From: Craspedostauros australis
Taxonomy: Eukaryota > Bacillariophyta > Bacillariophyceae > Mastogloiales > Achnanthaceae
Assembly: GCA_026770025.1 (NCBI GenBank)
Contig: JAMXDE010000022.1
Span: 248,001-312,000 of the forward strand
Length of the DNA stretch: 64,000 nt
Direction: 5' to 3'
The notes beneath the pieces are model-generated. The model saw nothing but the letters and a program-made list of their open reading frames with translations, had not been told where the DNA came from and searched no databases. Both the position numbers and the translations under genes were made by a program. Positions 22,202 through 33,841 of the stretch are shown in pieces (the stretch's first letter is position 1; every line of letters starts with the position of its first letter).

Positions 22202-24315
22202 ATGGCACAAATCCAAGTTGCTCGAGCTCAAAGGTGGTCACCCGCAGGAGATCACGCTGCTTACATCATCAAAGGCTTCATCTCCAATCCTCCTCGCTTC
22301 CAACCAACCAAGGAAGGCTTCTCGAACTTCTGGGAGTCGCACGTCGAGTGGCACAGTCTCTACAGCCAAAAGAAGACGAAGAAGAATTTTCTCAATTGTT
22401 GGGCCCGTCTGCTGAAGTTCCTCGAGAGTGGAAAAGGTGCGTCCGTTTTGTGATGTTCCCTGTTGTGACTATTATTGTGATCGCCGACTGTCCTGACATG
22501 CTCGTGAACCAATCTCTTCTCACACAGCTCTGATTTGCTTCGCTGTGCACAGGATTTGGATCTGATTTTCGCAAGAGGTGCGGTCTGGATTCCACAGAAC
22601 GCCTCGCAGAGTTGCGTCAAGAACGCGGGATCAACCTGAACTACCGACCAGCACAAGGCGCTGTCAACAACACCGATGCCAATCACCCTCCTGCTGCTGA
22701 TCTTGCTCGCGGTTCTTCTTCGGACGACGACGAAAGTTACCTTCCTTCTGTTCATTCTGATCGTCTCGGTTCTGCTGTATCTTCAGACAGCTTGGAGCTC
22801 GACCCAGGATTCGTTGACGACGATCTCTCTCAAGCTACCCCACCATTCATTATGCCTCGTCGTGGAGTTCAAGGCCCTCGTGGACCCCCTGTCCGAGACG
22901 TGAACAAACCAACACCTCCTCCTGCCCCCAAGCGCGACGCCACACCCAACGACAAGACCATCGTGGATGCCATGGGCAAGATGGGAATCCGTAGCGCAGA
23001 TCGCGCCATGAGCCCTGCACTGGACATGGTCAAGCTCGGATCATTCACTGAACGTGCTTTTGATCCATTGACAGCTGCAAACGGAACTGGGCGCTACAGG
23101 GAGGGGATTCACATGTTTGTGGTCCTGGACGCAAAGGTGGATCCGGATTCTGTGGCACTGTCTACAGAGGATGAAGGATGGACACTGAAGCTGACCTACA
23201 AAGTGCCAAAGATGTACTTCACAGCAGAGTGCATCTACGGAGTCTATGGTTATGACAAGGGTTTTTCTACAAGCCTTGCGGCAGCTAAGAATTATTTCCA
23301 GGACCTCGCTCGAAAGGTCACCGATGATGCAGGCGAGCTCGTTGTCAGCTGCCAGTTCAGCCTCCCAAGGAAGATCGACAGTCTCTTCCGCAATGTCAAG
23401 ACCAAGGACCTCGAGGAGCCCAACTTCGAGATAGTTGAGAACTATCTCGGCACCACCACACTGGTGACATTCTGCTTTTTTCAAGAGAGCTTCAATCAGC
23501 AGCAGTTTGGGACGGCTGGTCGTCGTGGCGTCCGAGGCTTGGATGGGATGGTGTATTCCTTCAATCCCACCATGCCTTTGCCTGCAGCCCCAACCGCACA
23601 AGGATTCGGATCCCACCCCTTTGGCCATCCTGCTCCAACCCAACCAGGCGGCGCCAGCGGCAACCATCATCCTGCTCCGTTTGGATCTCCGATTCCCAAT
23701 TCTGGTGCCGGGTTTGCCAGCCCTCCTGCAACCAATCAGAATGCTGCGCAGACTGCTGCGATCCGCCAGCAGATGGAGCGCGAGGCCGCGGCCCAAGTTG
23801 CTCGAGCGCAAGAGCTAGCTCGCAAGGAACGGGCCGAATGCGAGGCTCTCTTGCGTGCGGCAAAAGAGCGCTCCCAGCTTGATGCCCAGGCCAAGGCCCG
23901 AATTGAGCATGAAGCTCGAACCCAGTTCGAGGCCATGCGCAACGAAGCTCTTGCTCGTGAGCAGCATGCGCAGGCCCGGCTGGCTGAGCTTGAGGCGCAG
24001 CTCCTTCAAGCTCACACCAACGCATCCCTGGCTGCCCACAGCTCCAGCGGGTTGCCTGGTGGTGGCGTTCCCGACCCAGTCTGGAGCTCTTCTCAATCCA
24101 GCAGTGCTGGGAGCTCCATCCCCACTGTCGAGATGGAGATGACACCTCTGACGGGTTCTGTGCGCCCCCGCAATGGTGAGGACGCCCCGCGTCGTGATGA
24201 TGTGCTCCGCCTGAAAGTGGATGAGGTATCAGGCGGGGCTGCAGCAGGAATGCCTGATGGAGTGAATGGCAGTGTTGTGTCTGCCGATGCAACAGGGCAC
24301 ACTGTGAACGCCTAA
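22202..24315 (+). CDS. Harbinger element second protein, putative DNA-binding partner (2 exons)
   Basis: Exon 1 is 22202-22436, exon 2 is 22553-24315, and the 116-bp intron runs GTGCGT..CACAG; 665 residues result. The first 95 residues are rich in Trp and basic residues (RWSPAGDHAAYIIKG, FWESHVEWHSLY, KKTKKNFLNCWARLLKFLE), which suggests a helical DNA-binding domain of the Myb/SANT-like kind seen in Harbinger partner proteins; this is an inference from spacing and context. An acidic Ser-rich stretch and a Pro-rich stretch follow, then a folded domain (about 210-380) and a strong Ala/Glu/Arg/Gln coiled coil (about 460-545). Its position divergent to the transposase inside shared terminal repeats supports a transposition role. 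By sequence alone it is an unknown protein. Confidence 0.65.
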
Positions 24316-25054
24316 GTGCAGCGCAACGCAGCACACCGCATCAGCCTGGATGCGTCAACAACAACAACAACAAAATCACCGCATCAGCGTGAATGCGTCA
24401 ACACCAGAAACATCACACGAGAAGCAGCAAAGCACACAGAAATCACAGACAGAGAGCACTACTCCCCAGAGTAGATCACACAGAATAACGACAACAGTAC
24501 GAACAAAACCAAAACAAACACCAAAAAACAACGAAAACAACAGAAACAGAAACACAAAGGAGAGAACTAACTAAGTACTCAATAGTAGTAGGAACAAACA
24601 AAGTACCATGATGGGTGCACATCACATATTTATGTCTAATCAAGTACCTAGTCTTGCCAATTCCGACATAAAAAGTAAGCTTTTCTCCTTTTCCGACAAC
24701 TCCCCGTGACATCATCTTGAAGCAGACGAATCGTTGGACTATATTGACTATTTGGATTAAAATCATATTCTGCCCTTCATCCGTTGAATTTGGTTGCAAA
24801 CGTGGACCTCACAAAACAAGACTGGAAAGGCGAGAAATGATTGGATGACCAGAAGAAGGGCAGCGAAGCTCCAAGTCTTTTCGATTTTTGATCAATGCGA
24901 GAGGAACAACGACGACACCAACGCCGCGTACCATGTTGTTCTGTGTCGCTGTTGCCAACGACGACGAAACAGATCGGTGCATCGATCGTGGGGATCTGCA
25001 CATTCTCACATCCGACGCAACAAGTCAACCAACCAACAAACAACACCACCCTCC
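24316..25054. other. right end of the transposon and leader region of MBF1
   Basis: After the partner gene stop there are CAA-rich repeats (24357-24372 and on), then the right terminal repeat (24662-24703) and host DNA. No gene was recognised. The upstream regulatory region of MBF1 must begin outside the element, leaving about 410 bp. Confidence 0.5.
24662..24703 (-). repeat. right terminal inverted repeat of the Harbinger-like element
   Basis: Read on the minus strand it starts GGAGTTGTCGGAAAA and ends TTTTATGTCGGA, mirroring the left repeat. The next three plus-strand bases outward are CCG. Confidence 0.85.
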
Positions 25055-25099
<45 letters not shown>

Positions 25100-25111
25100 T
25101 CAGCAACAACA
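25055..25111 (+). repeat. GCAACA microsatellite in the MBF1 leader
   Basis: A near-perfect tract of CAG/CAA triplets ends a few bases before the MBF1 start codon at 25118. It lies in the presumed 5'UTR. Confidence 0.8.
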
Positions 25112-25117
25112 GCAATC

Positions 25118-25904
25118 ATGCCAACAGGAACGAATGTCGCATTCCAGCAGGACTGGGGAGATGTCAATGTGGGACGTGCCAGCGTGAAGAAGAATGCCGT
25201 TCCCAAGAACGCCCGCGCGCTGGACTTCGCCAAGGCATCTGGAAAGGTCGCAACCGAGAGAAGGTCAGTGCCTATCGTGCCTATCATGGCGTTCGTGGAC
25301 TTCATGGGAGCATGCTGTTCAGGAACCATGCATTGAGAATGCATCGTGGGGGTATCCGTACATTGTGGAGTGGGCGTTTGTGGATGCCTCAAAGCTCTCT
25401 CTCTCTCTCTCGCCCTCCTTCCGTGTGTGGCCATTAGACAGAACGACTCACACGGAATTCTCCACTTCTCTCCCAAACTCTCTTTTTGTTCCCCTCGAAC
25501 ACTCGCCGTTCCCCTCGCTCACGTGCAGATACGGCTCCGGCGGCAACAAGTCAGCGCACACCGGCGGAGTCCTGTCAGCCCGCAAGCTGGAGGAGGCCGA
25601 TGACGTAGGCAAGATCGCCAAGGTCGACAAGTCCTTGTCGAAGGCCATCATGCAGGCGCGCATGGCTAAGAAAATGACGCAGAAGGATTTGGCGACGGCC
25701 ATCAACGAAAAGCCGCAGGTCGTGGGCATGTACGAGACGGGAAAGGCCATTCCCAACCCGCAGATCATCGCCAAACTCGAACGCAAGCTGGGCACCAAGC
25801 TGCCAAGGCCCGGCAAGTCCAAGGCGCCGCCCAAGGCAGGTGCCAAGGCGGCTGGGGCCAAAAAGACCGGCACCACACGCGGCGGACCACCCAAGCGGAG
25901 GTAG
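25118..25904 (+). CDS. MBF1: multiprotein-bridging factor 1 (2 exons)
   Basis: MBF1 is a transcriptional co-activator that bridges activators and TBP, and it also limits ribosomal frameshifting in yeast. Exon 1 is 25118-25263, exon 2 is 25529-25904, and the 265-bp intron runs GTCAGT..GTGCAG; 173 residues result. The N-terminal MBF1 domain starts near the ATG (QDWGDVNVGRASVKKN) and continues across the splice (ARKLEEADDVGKIAKVDKSL). The C-terminal Cro/C1-type helix-turn-helix is clear: IMQARMAKKMTQKDLATAIN and NPQIIAKLERKLGTKLP. A basic Lys/Pro/Ala tail adds about 35 residues. The start at 25118 fits the usual family N-terminus. Confidence 0.93.
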
Positions 25905-26772
25905 AGACTGTCCGATGGGCAGAGCATGTGGACACATGCATGCATGTTTCTGTGGCGTATGGTACTCGAATGATTGATCCATGCATGCATAGATACATCC
26001 AACAATGATGAGAGGAAAGACGGAGTCGCATTCTTCTGAACAGAAAGAAGTCCACGGCCATGTCAATTTGGGCCAGCCTCTCTCTTCTCGACTCGTATGT
26101 AGCATTATGGCACCATACCATGCGACCACCATTTCGACCATGCGCCTTGGCATCGTGCAGGCGGGTGAAATCCTCGTCGTCGTCGTCGTTGATGCCGTCC
26201 ACCACCAACGGCGCGGAGCATAATTTGAATGACAAGAAACACAAAAGGGGTCCGTTGTCATCAACTTGGTGTTTGCGCCACAGCATTCGTCCAAGCAGTT
26301 GGCGAAACACGCAACCTGCGCATTATTTTGCCAATCATGAGATGGCGACGGTCAACCATCGCACACGCAGTTCCGTACGATTTCAGGGCATGTCCTGGAC
26401 ATAGCACGCAACAAAATAGAATGAAATAAAATATCATACTTCGCGACAAGCAGTTCGTCAGAGGGAATAACGCAAAGCTTAGTAAAAAACAATGATGAAT
26501 GAACTCGCGTTCACATGTACTATGTCTTTGACGTGTTTGGCGTTTGATGGATTTTGTATGAAAATCCAGCAACGTCCAACTGTTGTTAGCGGTCCAGGAC
26601 CTACTAGTGCGGAACTATCTTTCTCTGCTCGTCGAGACAGTATTTACAGAGCATTATTACATGCCTTATTCTCTTGAGAGTATTCTACAAAAATATTTTG
26701 AATACAACCCCAAATCATGCGGGGCATATGTAGGTTGCACACCATTGCATATCTTATCGAGAGCGTCCCCCC
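25905..26772. other. intergenic region between convergent genes
   Basis: This lies between the stop of MBF1 (+) and the stop of the first STAND ATPase (-). It contains ATGCATGCAT-type repeats near 25935-25990. No coding signal was found. Confidence 0.55.
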
Positions 26773-29700
26773 CTAATGTGATCCATACGTGAGCACCGAC
26801 ACATCATCTTCGCTGTCGCCATCGTCGTCATTGTGACTGTTGTTGTGCGCGTGTGACATTTCCCCATGTGCGCTGGACCTGAACGACATCATGCCGTCAT
26901 TACCGAATACGCTGCCTTTCGCAGAGCTTTGCGCGCGCTTGCCGCCATGTGCGCTGATGTCCAGGCCGTTCCGAGATCTCTGCGCCCCATGATTGGCGAC
27001 CACCAGGCCGGCCACGAAGCCTTGCTTACCGCCCATGGCTGTATCGACCATCCGCGTGGCTCGGCCATTGCTCTTCGACTGCGTCGGCATCTCGTCTCTG
27101 GCATCCGCCGACAGGAACTGGAATCTTCGTTGTTGAATGTCCTTCACCTTGATGGAGCAACCCCATTCGTTGTAGAAGTTGAGGGCTCGGGTCATGTGGG
27201 CGCGGATGGATTCATTAAGTAGGGGACGCAAGGATTGATCGCTTGCACCTGATGTGTCGCGAGGAAGCGCCTTGGCGGCTCCAATTAGGTACTCCGCAAG
27301 CCTCTCGCATGCGATGGCGCAGTAGTGCGTCAGCGATGCCTTCTCAGCCATCATGATGGCGACACTGTATGCATCTTCAGTTCGACGGATGGTGGCGATG
27401 CGGGATGTCGAACCCTTTAGAGATAGCTTTTCTGCCTTGAGCAACTGTAGGAGGCTCATCGTATTGCTTCCCTTTTTGGCAAGGTGTCTCGCGATCTCAA
27501 TTTGTCGCGTCAGCTCCTTCTTGTATTTGGCCTTGTTGGTGCTGCGGTACAAGGCGGATGCGGAGAGCCCTTGTGCCAGTATGGCTGATAAGTTGAAATG
27601 GTATCCCTTGGCGTTTTCTGACAGTCCGTTGTACAGCTTCAGCATTCGCTGCGCAAGTTCGTGCTTTCGGAATGTGGCGGCCATCAACGGCAGACCGGAG
27701 TAGGTGGCGATTAGCCGGTGGACTTCGGTCGTCCTGGCCGAGATGTCGTTGACATCATCTTGTAGCTTGCGCTCGATGGTATTCCAGTCCACTGGATCAG
27801 CACCAGTCAAGTACTTCGACATCATTAACAATGCAATCGTGATCTCATTGCTGAAAGCGACGTTGTAAACCTTGTGTTGCTGCAGCGTGTTTTCGAGAGC
27901 ATCTACCAATGGCTGGAGCTTGTAGCCAACATAGAATGCGAGTGCATCTCGGAATCGGAGATTCGTCAATCCCAACTCAACCTCACCGGCTTCCATCGCA
28001 AGCGAATAACCCCTGTCCAAGGACTTGACGCACTTGAAGAACTTCTCGCTTGACGGGTAAATCCAACCTGCCGTGATGGAGAAGACCGAACTGGCCTGCT
28101 GTCCTGCTTTCCGCAGTAGCCGATGCGCGATGCCTGCGCATCTCACCACCAGGCTACGATCTTCGTTAGTGATGTCAAAGATGATGCTCAGCACCGCAAA
28201 TGCTGGTGCAGAGTCATCGCAGATTCCATATCGCAATGTCATGCGGATCTGTTTCAGCGCGTGCACAAGCCATTGCAGCCAGGCACCAGAGAAGAAGGAA
28301 CGGAATTCAGTTTCGTGGACGAACTTCATCGCCATGATTGTTCTGAACTCGCTTTGAACCGGGAGATTCAGAATGTCCTCGTCTGTGTTGTTCTTGAGGA
28401 AGGCCTTGATCCGCATGAGATCATTCGCCACGTGGAAAAGGTAAAACCGTCGAGGAGACTCGCCCAAATTCCGCGCTACGGATAGGCTCATCGAAAGAGA
28501 CTCTGCCACCTTGCCCTCTCGTCCAAGTGCCTTGGCCATGACGAAGTAGGTCGGGAGCTTGTCATCCAGCGTCCGTGCCTTCTTGATGATGGCATTGCCA
28601 ATGTTGTGACCGGTCTCGAAGTTGCCCAACGAGAGTTCCACCTCCGACCGGCATCGGAACAGCTCCAGACACAGATCGTAGTGATCCTCCCATGGATTGC
28701 GCACACGTTGCAGCGCCACGGATGCCTTCTGCAGGTAAGCGGCCGCTGACGACAACGCGGCCATCTGAAGAGCCTTCTGGCCGACCTCGAGGTTGAAGGT
28801 GACGAGGAACAGATGATCCTTGGTTGGCATGCTGTTGAGATGGTCAGCCGCAATGAAGAGCAGACTATCAACATCTCTGATGAGATGTTGATCATGCTGC
28901 TGCTGCTCCTGCTGGTGGTGGTCTTCATGGTTGGTGCCTGTAGGTCCTTCGGCATCGTCGTGTCCCTCTTCACCTTCCTCTTGATCTTCCTCTTGATCAG
29001 CGATCAATGTCTCTGCTGCTGCGGCTGCTGTCGTTTTGGACTTTCGGTATATGTCCAGCAGACAGTGACCGATCTGCAACCGAAGCTTGTTGCGGGCCTC
29101 ACCAAACGGAATCAACCCATGTGCTGCCTGCTGGACACGATCATGTGCGAAGTGATACCGACTCTCACCGATGGAGTTCGTGACGAGGCCCTCCAGAAGA
29201 GCCTTGTCCAGAACAGAGTGCAGTCGATCGATCGTCCATGCGGAAGCTTCCGGTATGGTCATCTGCGCGACTCCTCCTTCTGCTGTCACTCCTTCTCGTC
29301 CTCTGTGGAACATCACATCCAGCCCGCCGTGATCATCCACATGCTGCAACACCACCTGCAGCACATGGATATCGAAGGTTGATCGAATGTAGGCTGCGAC
29401 TGAAAGAGCATATTGGAGATCATGTGGTTGATCCTTGAGCTGCATCTCGATGATGGCCACGATGTTGTCACCGATGGGAAGATCGCTACCGCCACCGGTG
29501 GATTGATTCAGATCCCATTCCCATCTCTTGGAGTTGCGATTGTGGAGGATGATGCCCCGTCTCTTGAGCTCTTCGATGGCCTGGAGCGTGAAGTAGACGT
29601 TGCCGTGTGTCTTGTTGTGGATCTTGGATACCAGCACCTTGAGGTCGTCGTCATCGCGGGATCGATGAAGGAGGCGAGACAGCCACTGGGTGCAGTCTGT

Positions 29701-31044
29701 CACGGATAAATCACCCAAAGTGATCTGCTCCAGTTGTCTGGTGCTCTGGTTGACGTCGATGTTGACATCATCCTGGGACAGCAGCCGGTCGAGAAACGAT
29801 GTTTGCAAGGGTGCATATGGCGAGAGCTCCATCGCTTGATGGTTGTGAGGATCTGTCTCCTGTCGGATCGCACCGAGCAACATGAAGTCGTTGAGACCAG
29901 TGTCGGTGAGAAGGGATGCCAGAAGCTCGAGTCCGGCTGCGGATGACCATTGCAGATCGTCAAGGAAGAGGTAGACGGGTCGTTGCGGAGTGGAGATGGC
30001 CTTCATGAACTGGATGAAGATGTAGCAGAGCCGGTTCCATGCACTCTGGGAGTTAGCTGTGGCTGCGTTGTTACTGGTATCTCCGCCAACGTCAACTACC
30101 TCCGACATGGCGTGGCCAAGCACGCTGTTGGTGGATACGGATCGATTGCTCAGGTCATTGTTGGATGTGGCACGCTGCCCGTTTCTCTTTGATGGAGTTG
30201 ATGTGCCGGTCATGACACTCGAGGATGATCCCACAGTGTCGGAGACCAGTATCGACAGAGATGGGACGACTGCGATCAAAGCTGCCATGGCCGAGTGATT
30301 GTGAGCCGGAGTGCCGATGTGCATCTGGCTGACCGAGTCGTCGTGAGTGATGTTGTCTTGGTCTTGGTCGGCGACGTCGGTGTCTGTGGCGAATGCGCTT
30401 TGTACGCATCGTCGCACTCGCTCGAGCTCGTCAGCAGATCCTTGTTGGAGCTGGGTCGCGAAGTCATCGAGTGCTTGGATGATGGCGGAGAATGGATCCT
30501 TGTTGCCTGTGTACTCGTCGTACTTTCCACGCATCATGTAGCAGCAGGAGCATCGTTGTTGTGAACCTTGTGATGGCGACTGCTGCTGATCTGCGGGTTT
30601 GTTTGATTGCTTGCTCAACTGACCTCTGACCCCGCAGGAGCAGCATGTTCGATTGAGAAAGTGCTCGATGAGCAGGGACTTTCCGGTTCCGCTGGTTCCC
30701 CAAACCAAGGCAGCTGGGAAGATGGGTTGGTTGTCGTGGATGCGCTGTCGGGTGTTGCGCAGATGCTGCAGCTCTTCATCTCTTCCGAAGAAGAAGAAGT
30801 CAGCGCTAAGTTGATTCGGGACGTGCGGAGGTCTTCCCGACGATGCCGCACGCGCAGCTGTGGATGCAGATGTCGATGAAGATGAACACTCAGTGTCAAC
30901 CGTCCAGCTGGATCTACGAGGATGCGGCAGCGCCGACGACGGAGCTATCGGGCCGCCTTGTCTTGGCGATGCATTGGCATCTGCCAATACAGGACACCAC
31001 TCCTTCTCCGCCGATCCTGAGGTGACCTGTTGGCTGGCTCTCAT
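26773..31044 (-). CDS. STAND-type (AAA_16/PknK-like) ATPase with helical repeats, paralogue 1
   Basis: A single-exon gene of 1423 residues. A low-complexity N-terminus is followed at about 72 by HVPNQLSADFFFFGRDEEL, the entry of an AAA_16 NTPase. Walker A is WGTSGTGKS (about 115-123) and Walker B is LFLDDLQW (about 359-366). In between is a CSCCYMMRGKYDEY segment like the 'GKFD' block of PknK-type ATPases. A winged-helix-like region (NVYFTLQAIEELKRRGIILH) and a long helical, TPR-like C-terminal half follow, then a polar acidic tail. No kinase, cyclase or histidine-kinase domain is present. STAND proteins act as nucleotide-driven switches in signalling; the ligand and output here are unknown. 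The central 2.65 kb is nearly identical to the neighbour at 33842-38158. Confidence 0.8.
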   Translation of the reverse strand: MRASQQVTSGSAEKEWCPVLADANASPRQGGPIAPSSALPHPRRSSWTVDTECSSSSTSASTAARAASSGRPPHVPNQLSADFFFFGRDEELQHLRNTRQRIHDNQPIFPAALVWGTSGTGKSLLIEHFLNRTCCSCGVRGQLSKQSNKPADQQQSPSQGSQQRCSCCYMMRGKYDEYTGNKDPFSAIIQALDDFATQLQQGSADELERVRRCVQSAFATDTDVADQDQDNITHDDSVSQMHIGTPAHNHSAMAALIAVVPSLSILVSDTVGSSSSVMTGTSTPSKRNGQRATSNNDLSNRSVSTNSVLGHAMSEVVDVGGDTSNNAATANSQSAWNRLCYIFIQFMKAISTPQRPVYLFLDDLQWSSAAGLELLASLLTDTGLNDFMLLGAIRQETDPHNHQAMELSPYAPLQTSFLDRLLSQDDVNIDVNQSTRQLEQITLGDLSVTDCTQWLSRLLHRSRDDDDLKVLVSKIHNKTHGNVYFTLQAIEELKRRGIILHNRNSKRWEWDLNQSTGGGSDLPIGDNIVAIIEMQLKDQPHDLQYALSVAAYIRSTFDIHVLQVVLQHVDDHGGLDVMFHRGREGVTAEGGVAQMTIPEASAWTIDRLHSVLDKALLEGLVTNSIGESRYHFAHDRVQQAAHGLIPFGEARNKLRLQIGHCLLDIYRKSKTTAAAAAETLIADQEEDQEEGEEGHDDAEGPTGTNHEDHHQQEQQQHDQHLIRDVDSLLFIAADHLNSMPTKDHLFLVTFNLEVGQKALQMAALSSAAAYLQKASVALQRVRNPWEDHYDLCLELFRCRSEVELSLGNFETGHNIGNAIIKKARTLDDKLPTYFVMAKALGREGKVAESLSMSLSVARNLGESPRRFYLFHVANDLMRIKAFLKNNTDEDILNLPVQSEFRTIMAMKFVHETEFRSFFSGAWLQWLVHALKQIRMTLRYGICDDSAPAFAVLSIIFDITNEDRSLVVRCAGIAHRLLRKAGQQASSVFSITAGWIYPSSEKFFKCVKSLDRGYSLAMEAGEVELGLTNLRFRDALAFYVGYKLQPLVDALENTLQQHKVYNVAFSNEITIALLMMSKYLTGADPVDWNTIERKLQDDVNDISARTTEVHRLIATYSGLPLMAATFRKHELAQRMLKLYNGLSENAKGYHFNLSAILAQGLSASALYRSTNKAKYKKELTRQIEIARHLAKKGSNTMSLLQLLKAEKLSLKGSTSRIATIRRTEDAYSVAIMMAEKASLTHYCAIACERLAEYLIGAAKALPRDTSGASDQSLRPLLNESIRAHMTRALNFYNEWGCSIKVKDIQQRRFQFLSADARDEMPTQSKSNGRATRMVDTAMGGKQGFVAGLVVANHGAQRSRNGLDISAHGGKRAQSSAKGSVFGNDGMMSFRSSAHGEMSHAHNNSHNDDDGDSEDDVSVLTYGSH
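28178..30831 (-). repeat. near-identical block shared with 35247-37921
   Basis: Across this 2654-bp block only scattered substitutions and short in-frame length changes in Gln/Asp/His-rich tracts separate it from the 2675-bp partner. Similarity falls sharply at both edges: immediately beyond codon PPHVPNQL on one side, and near IIFDI on the other. Confidence 0.85.
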
Positions 31045-33841
31045 GTTGCTAGTGTTCGCCTTCTGGTATGTGTGGTCTGATCTGATCTGATCTCAAACTG
31101 CGGTTTGGTCGATAGCTGCGTGGAATACTGTGAAATGCATTGGCCACTCCGATGAAAGAATGGACTCTTTGTGGAAACAATGAGCATGATTGACACGGGA
31201 AACCATGATGATCGAAGCGATGATTGGTGGAACTCCATGGGCACGTACCGAAGCATGGAAAGTGCCAAGTGTTCCATCTCGTTGGTCGGTGCTGGGGGCG
31301 GAAGCGTTCTGTTGTTTTCATACTTCGACCATACAGGGTTCATGCCGAGAATGATGCCTCTCACCGCCCACAAAGATGGACAAGTTCTTTGCGATACTGG
31401 CTGAATGATCAGAGTGGGAGCAGGATGTTGTGAACACATAAGGCAGTGGCGTCTCGACGATCTCCCTGAGATTCTCCTATTATGGGGTTATGTGTTGTTC
31501 GTGATTTTGTCGTTCCTGGCTCACTCATTCATCCTTGTGGGATATACGTCGATAAAGTATATATCAACAATATTGGTATCTATTCAGTCTTGTCAACAGG
31601 ACGGCTCTCACAATCAATGAAATAGTGTGGACAGTAAAACGTGGCTGATACGAAACACACGTTACAATATTTTATTCATTTATATCACGTGCTTATACCA
31701 GCTTACACAAGCGTTGGCAGGGTGGATGGAAATTGCGCTTTTGTTGGAGTGTGGTGTGTATCGATGATGTGTCCTGTTCTACTTTTGGGATTATGAGCCT
31801 TTTGCTCCTACTGCTGTTGTTCTCGCGACCACCACCATGTGTTTGTTTTGTTGTTCTTCTTCCCGTCTTCACAGTCATTCCTTGTTGCAGCCCCATTTGA
31901 CTCCTTTGACTTCATTTCCGCTGCCTACCATACGCTCCAATAGCTTTTGTCACCGCACCATTTTTCCATCTCCTTTCTCGCGCAGCGCTTGTACACTCCC
32001 ATGAGTACTACTATTCCTGTCTCTCTGGGGAGAGAGTGTAGGATGTGAAGCGGCGGAGACCCAAACTCAGTTGAGGTTCATCTAAGAATCGACCACTTTC
32101 CTTTTAGAGTGTCCTGTGTCGTCGCTTGAAATTGCTTTTGGCGCGCAATCGTCCAAACCCGACGACTGCCAGACATTCCCTTGTCCTCCCCTCTTTTGAG
32201 TCACTAACCATTCCCGATTCCTATGCTACGGTCCGTCTAAACCAACCAACGCATGTGGGAACTATATGCTCCCCAGATCTTATCAGATAGGCCTACCTGG
32301 ATTTCCTTTTGCTGCCACGGCGTCCACTTACTATGCCAGCTTCGCCGCGCGCAATCCACACTGCTTCAACCACAGCAATGGAATCTTGATACAGGTCCAA
32401 GCTGCTGACTCCGGCTGCAGAGCTCCCATCGCTTCAACATCTGCTGAAGCCACACGACCTCCTGCATGACATCGCCAGAAATCAAGAGGAGAAGGAAAAG
32501 GGGAAAGTACAGTCTCTCCTCAGCACCGAACCATGAGGATCAGTGCAGAGCCGTTCCAACGCAACGAATATCGTTTCTTCATCCTGCCTATAGCAACACT
32601 AACTCATAATACAACAAGTTCAGATTAGTACAACACTTCTACTCGATTCACCGTAACAAGTTCTAACAGTCAACTGCATTCAAGCCCAGTGAGCTGCATC
32701 AATCGGTCTTTATCAGAAGCCGGCAGTCCACATGGCCCACTCCGGTTTGTCTGCAAACGCACACGAATTCCAACTGACTCCATGTTTCTTCTGCATCGGC
32801 TCAGAGTGTCTAGTTTGCTGATTCACCGCATAGGAGCATAAGCAATCGCTTGGAGTTGATGCCACAGCTGTGATGCCACAGTTGTTGCACATGCTCTCGC
32901 ACCTGAAGAACATGCGATTTGCTCTGGACTTACAATCCGCTACTCTGCTCCAAATCAGGGGCTTGTGATGCCCTCAGCAATTGTTGGTGATGGCGCAAAC
33001 CGAGATACTATACTATACTCTGCCAACAGCAACCTTCGAACCAAGCGAGAGACACGCATTTCACACCAATTGTCACGTACAAATCAGTGAAAACGCTCAC
33101 CTGTTGAGCCGTACATGCCGGGACCGTGCTATGCTTGGTTTGAACACGTTATGGGAGCGTTCGTCATCCCTCGTCCTCTGCAGGAAAACTGTTGGAGCCA
33201 TCGTGAAAGATCAAGCTCCCCGTCGGTGGTGGCTGTTCGATCGTATTCATCTACCCACAACAACCAAGACCAAGCGAAAATGTTGCATTGTCCAAATCCA
33301 CCAAATGTGGACACGGAGAATGGTGTTGACGGATGTCCAATCTGTCTGTCATTCTACCAAAGTGTATGTTTGCTCTTTGTCTTTCTGATACAAGGTGTGT
33401 CTGTCCGGTTGCGCAACAACATGTTGTGAATAGGGACTGATCAGTCACAGTTTAATTAACCGTCCGAAGTATGACTCATGATACCTTCGATTCACGTGGA
33501 ATGTTTCGCATCGAGTTCGAGAAGTGGCTTGCCGCAAACGCACATTTGTTCTGTGGTCAAGGCTCCACCATGTGCTATGGTGACCTACAGCTGTAAGCAA
33601 CCCCGTCTGCGATACGCTACAAATGCGATCGTATGAGCTGCACCCGTGCCTTCATCAACGACATGAAGCGAGCACCGCCATGACGCCTACTGGTTGAGCA
33701 CATTGTTACTCGTGCTCTTCAAGTTGCTGCGCATTTTAATAACGAAACAATGGCGTAATGCTCTGCTTTCTTACTATTGTTATGCTGCGCGATGTGCAGG
33801 CAGTATGGACATCATGCCAATTTTGCACTCACGTTGTGAGA
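31045..33841. other. 2.8-kb spacer between the two STAND ATPase genes
   Basis: No open frame with recognisable product, no tRNA-like fold and no clear repeat boundaries were found. It must hold the promoter of paralogue 1 and the 3' end of paralogue 2. A palindrome-like CTCTCTGGGGAGAGAG occurs at about 32021-32036. It may contain decayed sequence that I cannot identify. Confidence 0.45.

Larger units (their letters stand above)
18673..24703. mobile_element. PIF/Harbinger-like DNA transposon, 6.03 kb
   Basis: It is bounded by inverted repeats (18673-18714 and 24662-24703) that match at 35 of 42 positions and start GGAGTTGTCGGAAAA. The flanking trinucleotide CCG occurs on both sides, fitting the 3-bp duplications usual for PIF/Harbinger, though 3 bp alone is weak. 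Inside are an intact DDE transposase on the minus strand and a divergently transcribed second gene, the two-gene plan known for Harbinger elements (transposase plus DNA-binding partner). Both genes have open frames with one intron each, so the copy may be capable of movement; this was not tested. Confidence 0.78.

Noticed and set aside
25055-25111. CAG/CAA tract as an N-terminal poly-Gln extension of MBF1
   Set aside because: The MBF1 domain begins at the ATG at 25118. The tract lies upstream and would need a non-ATG start.
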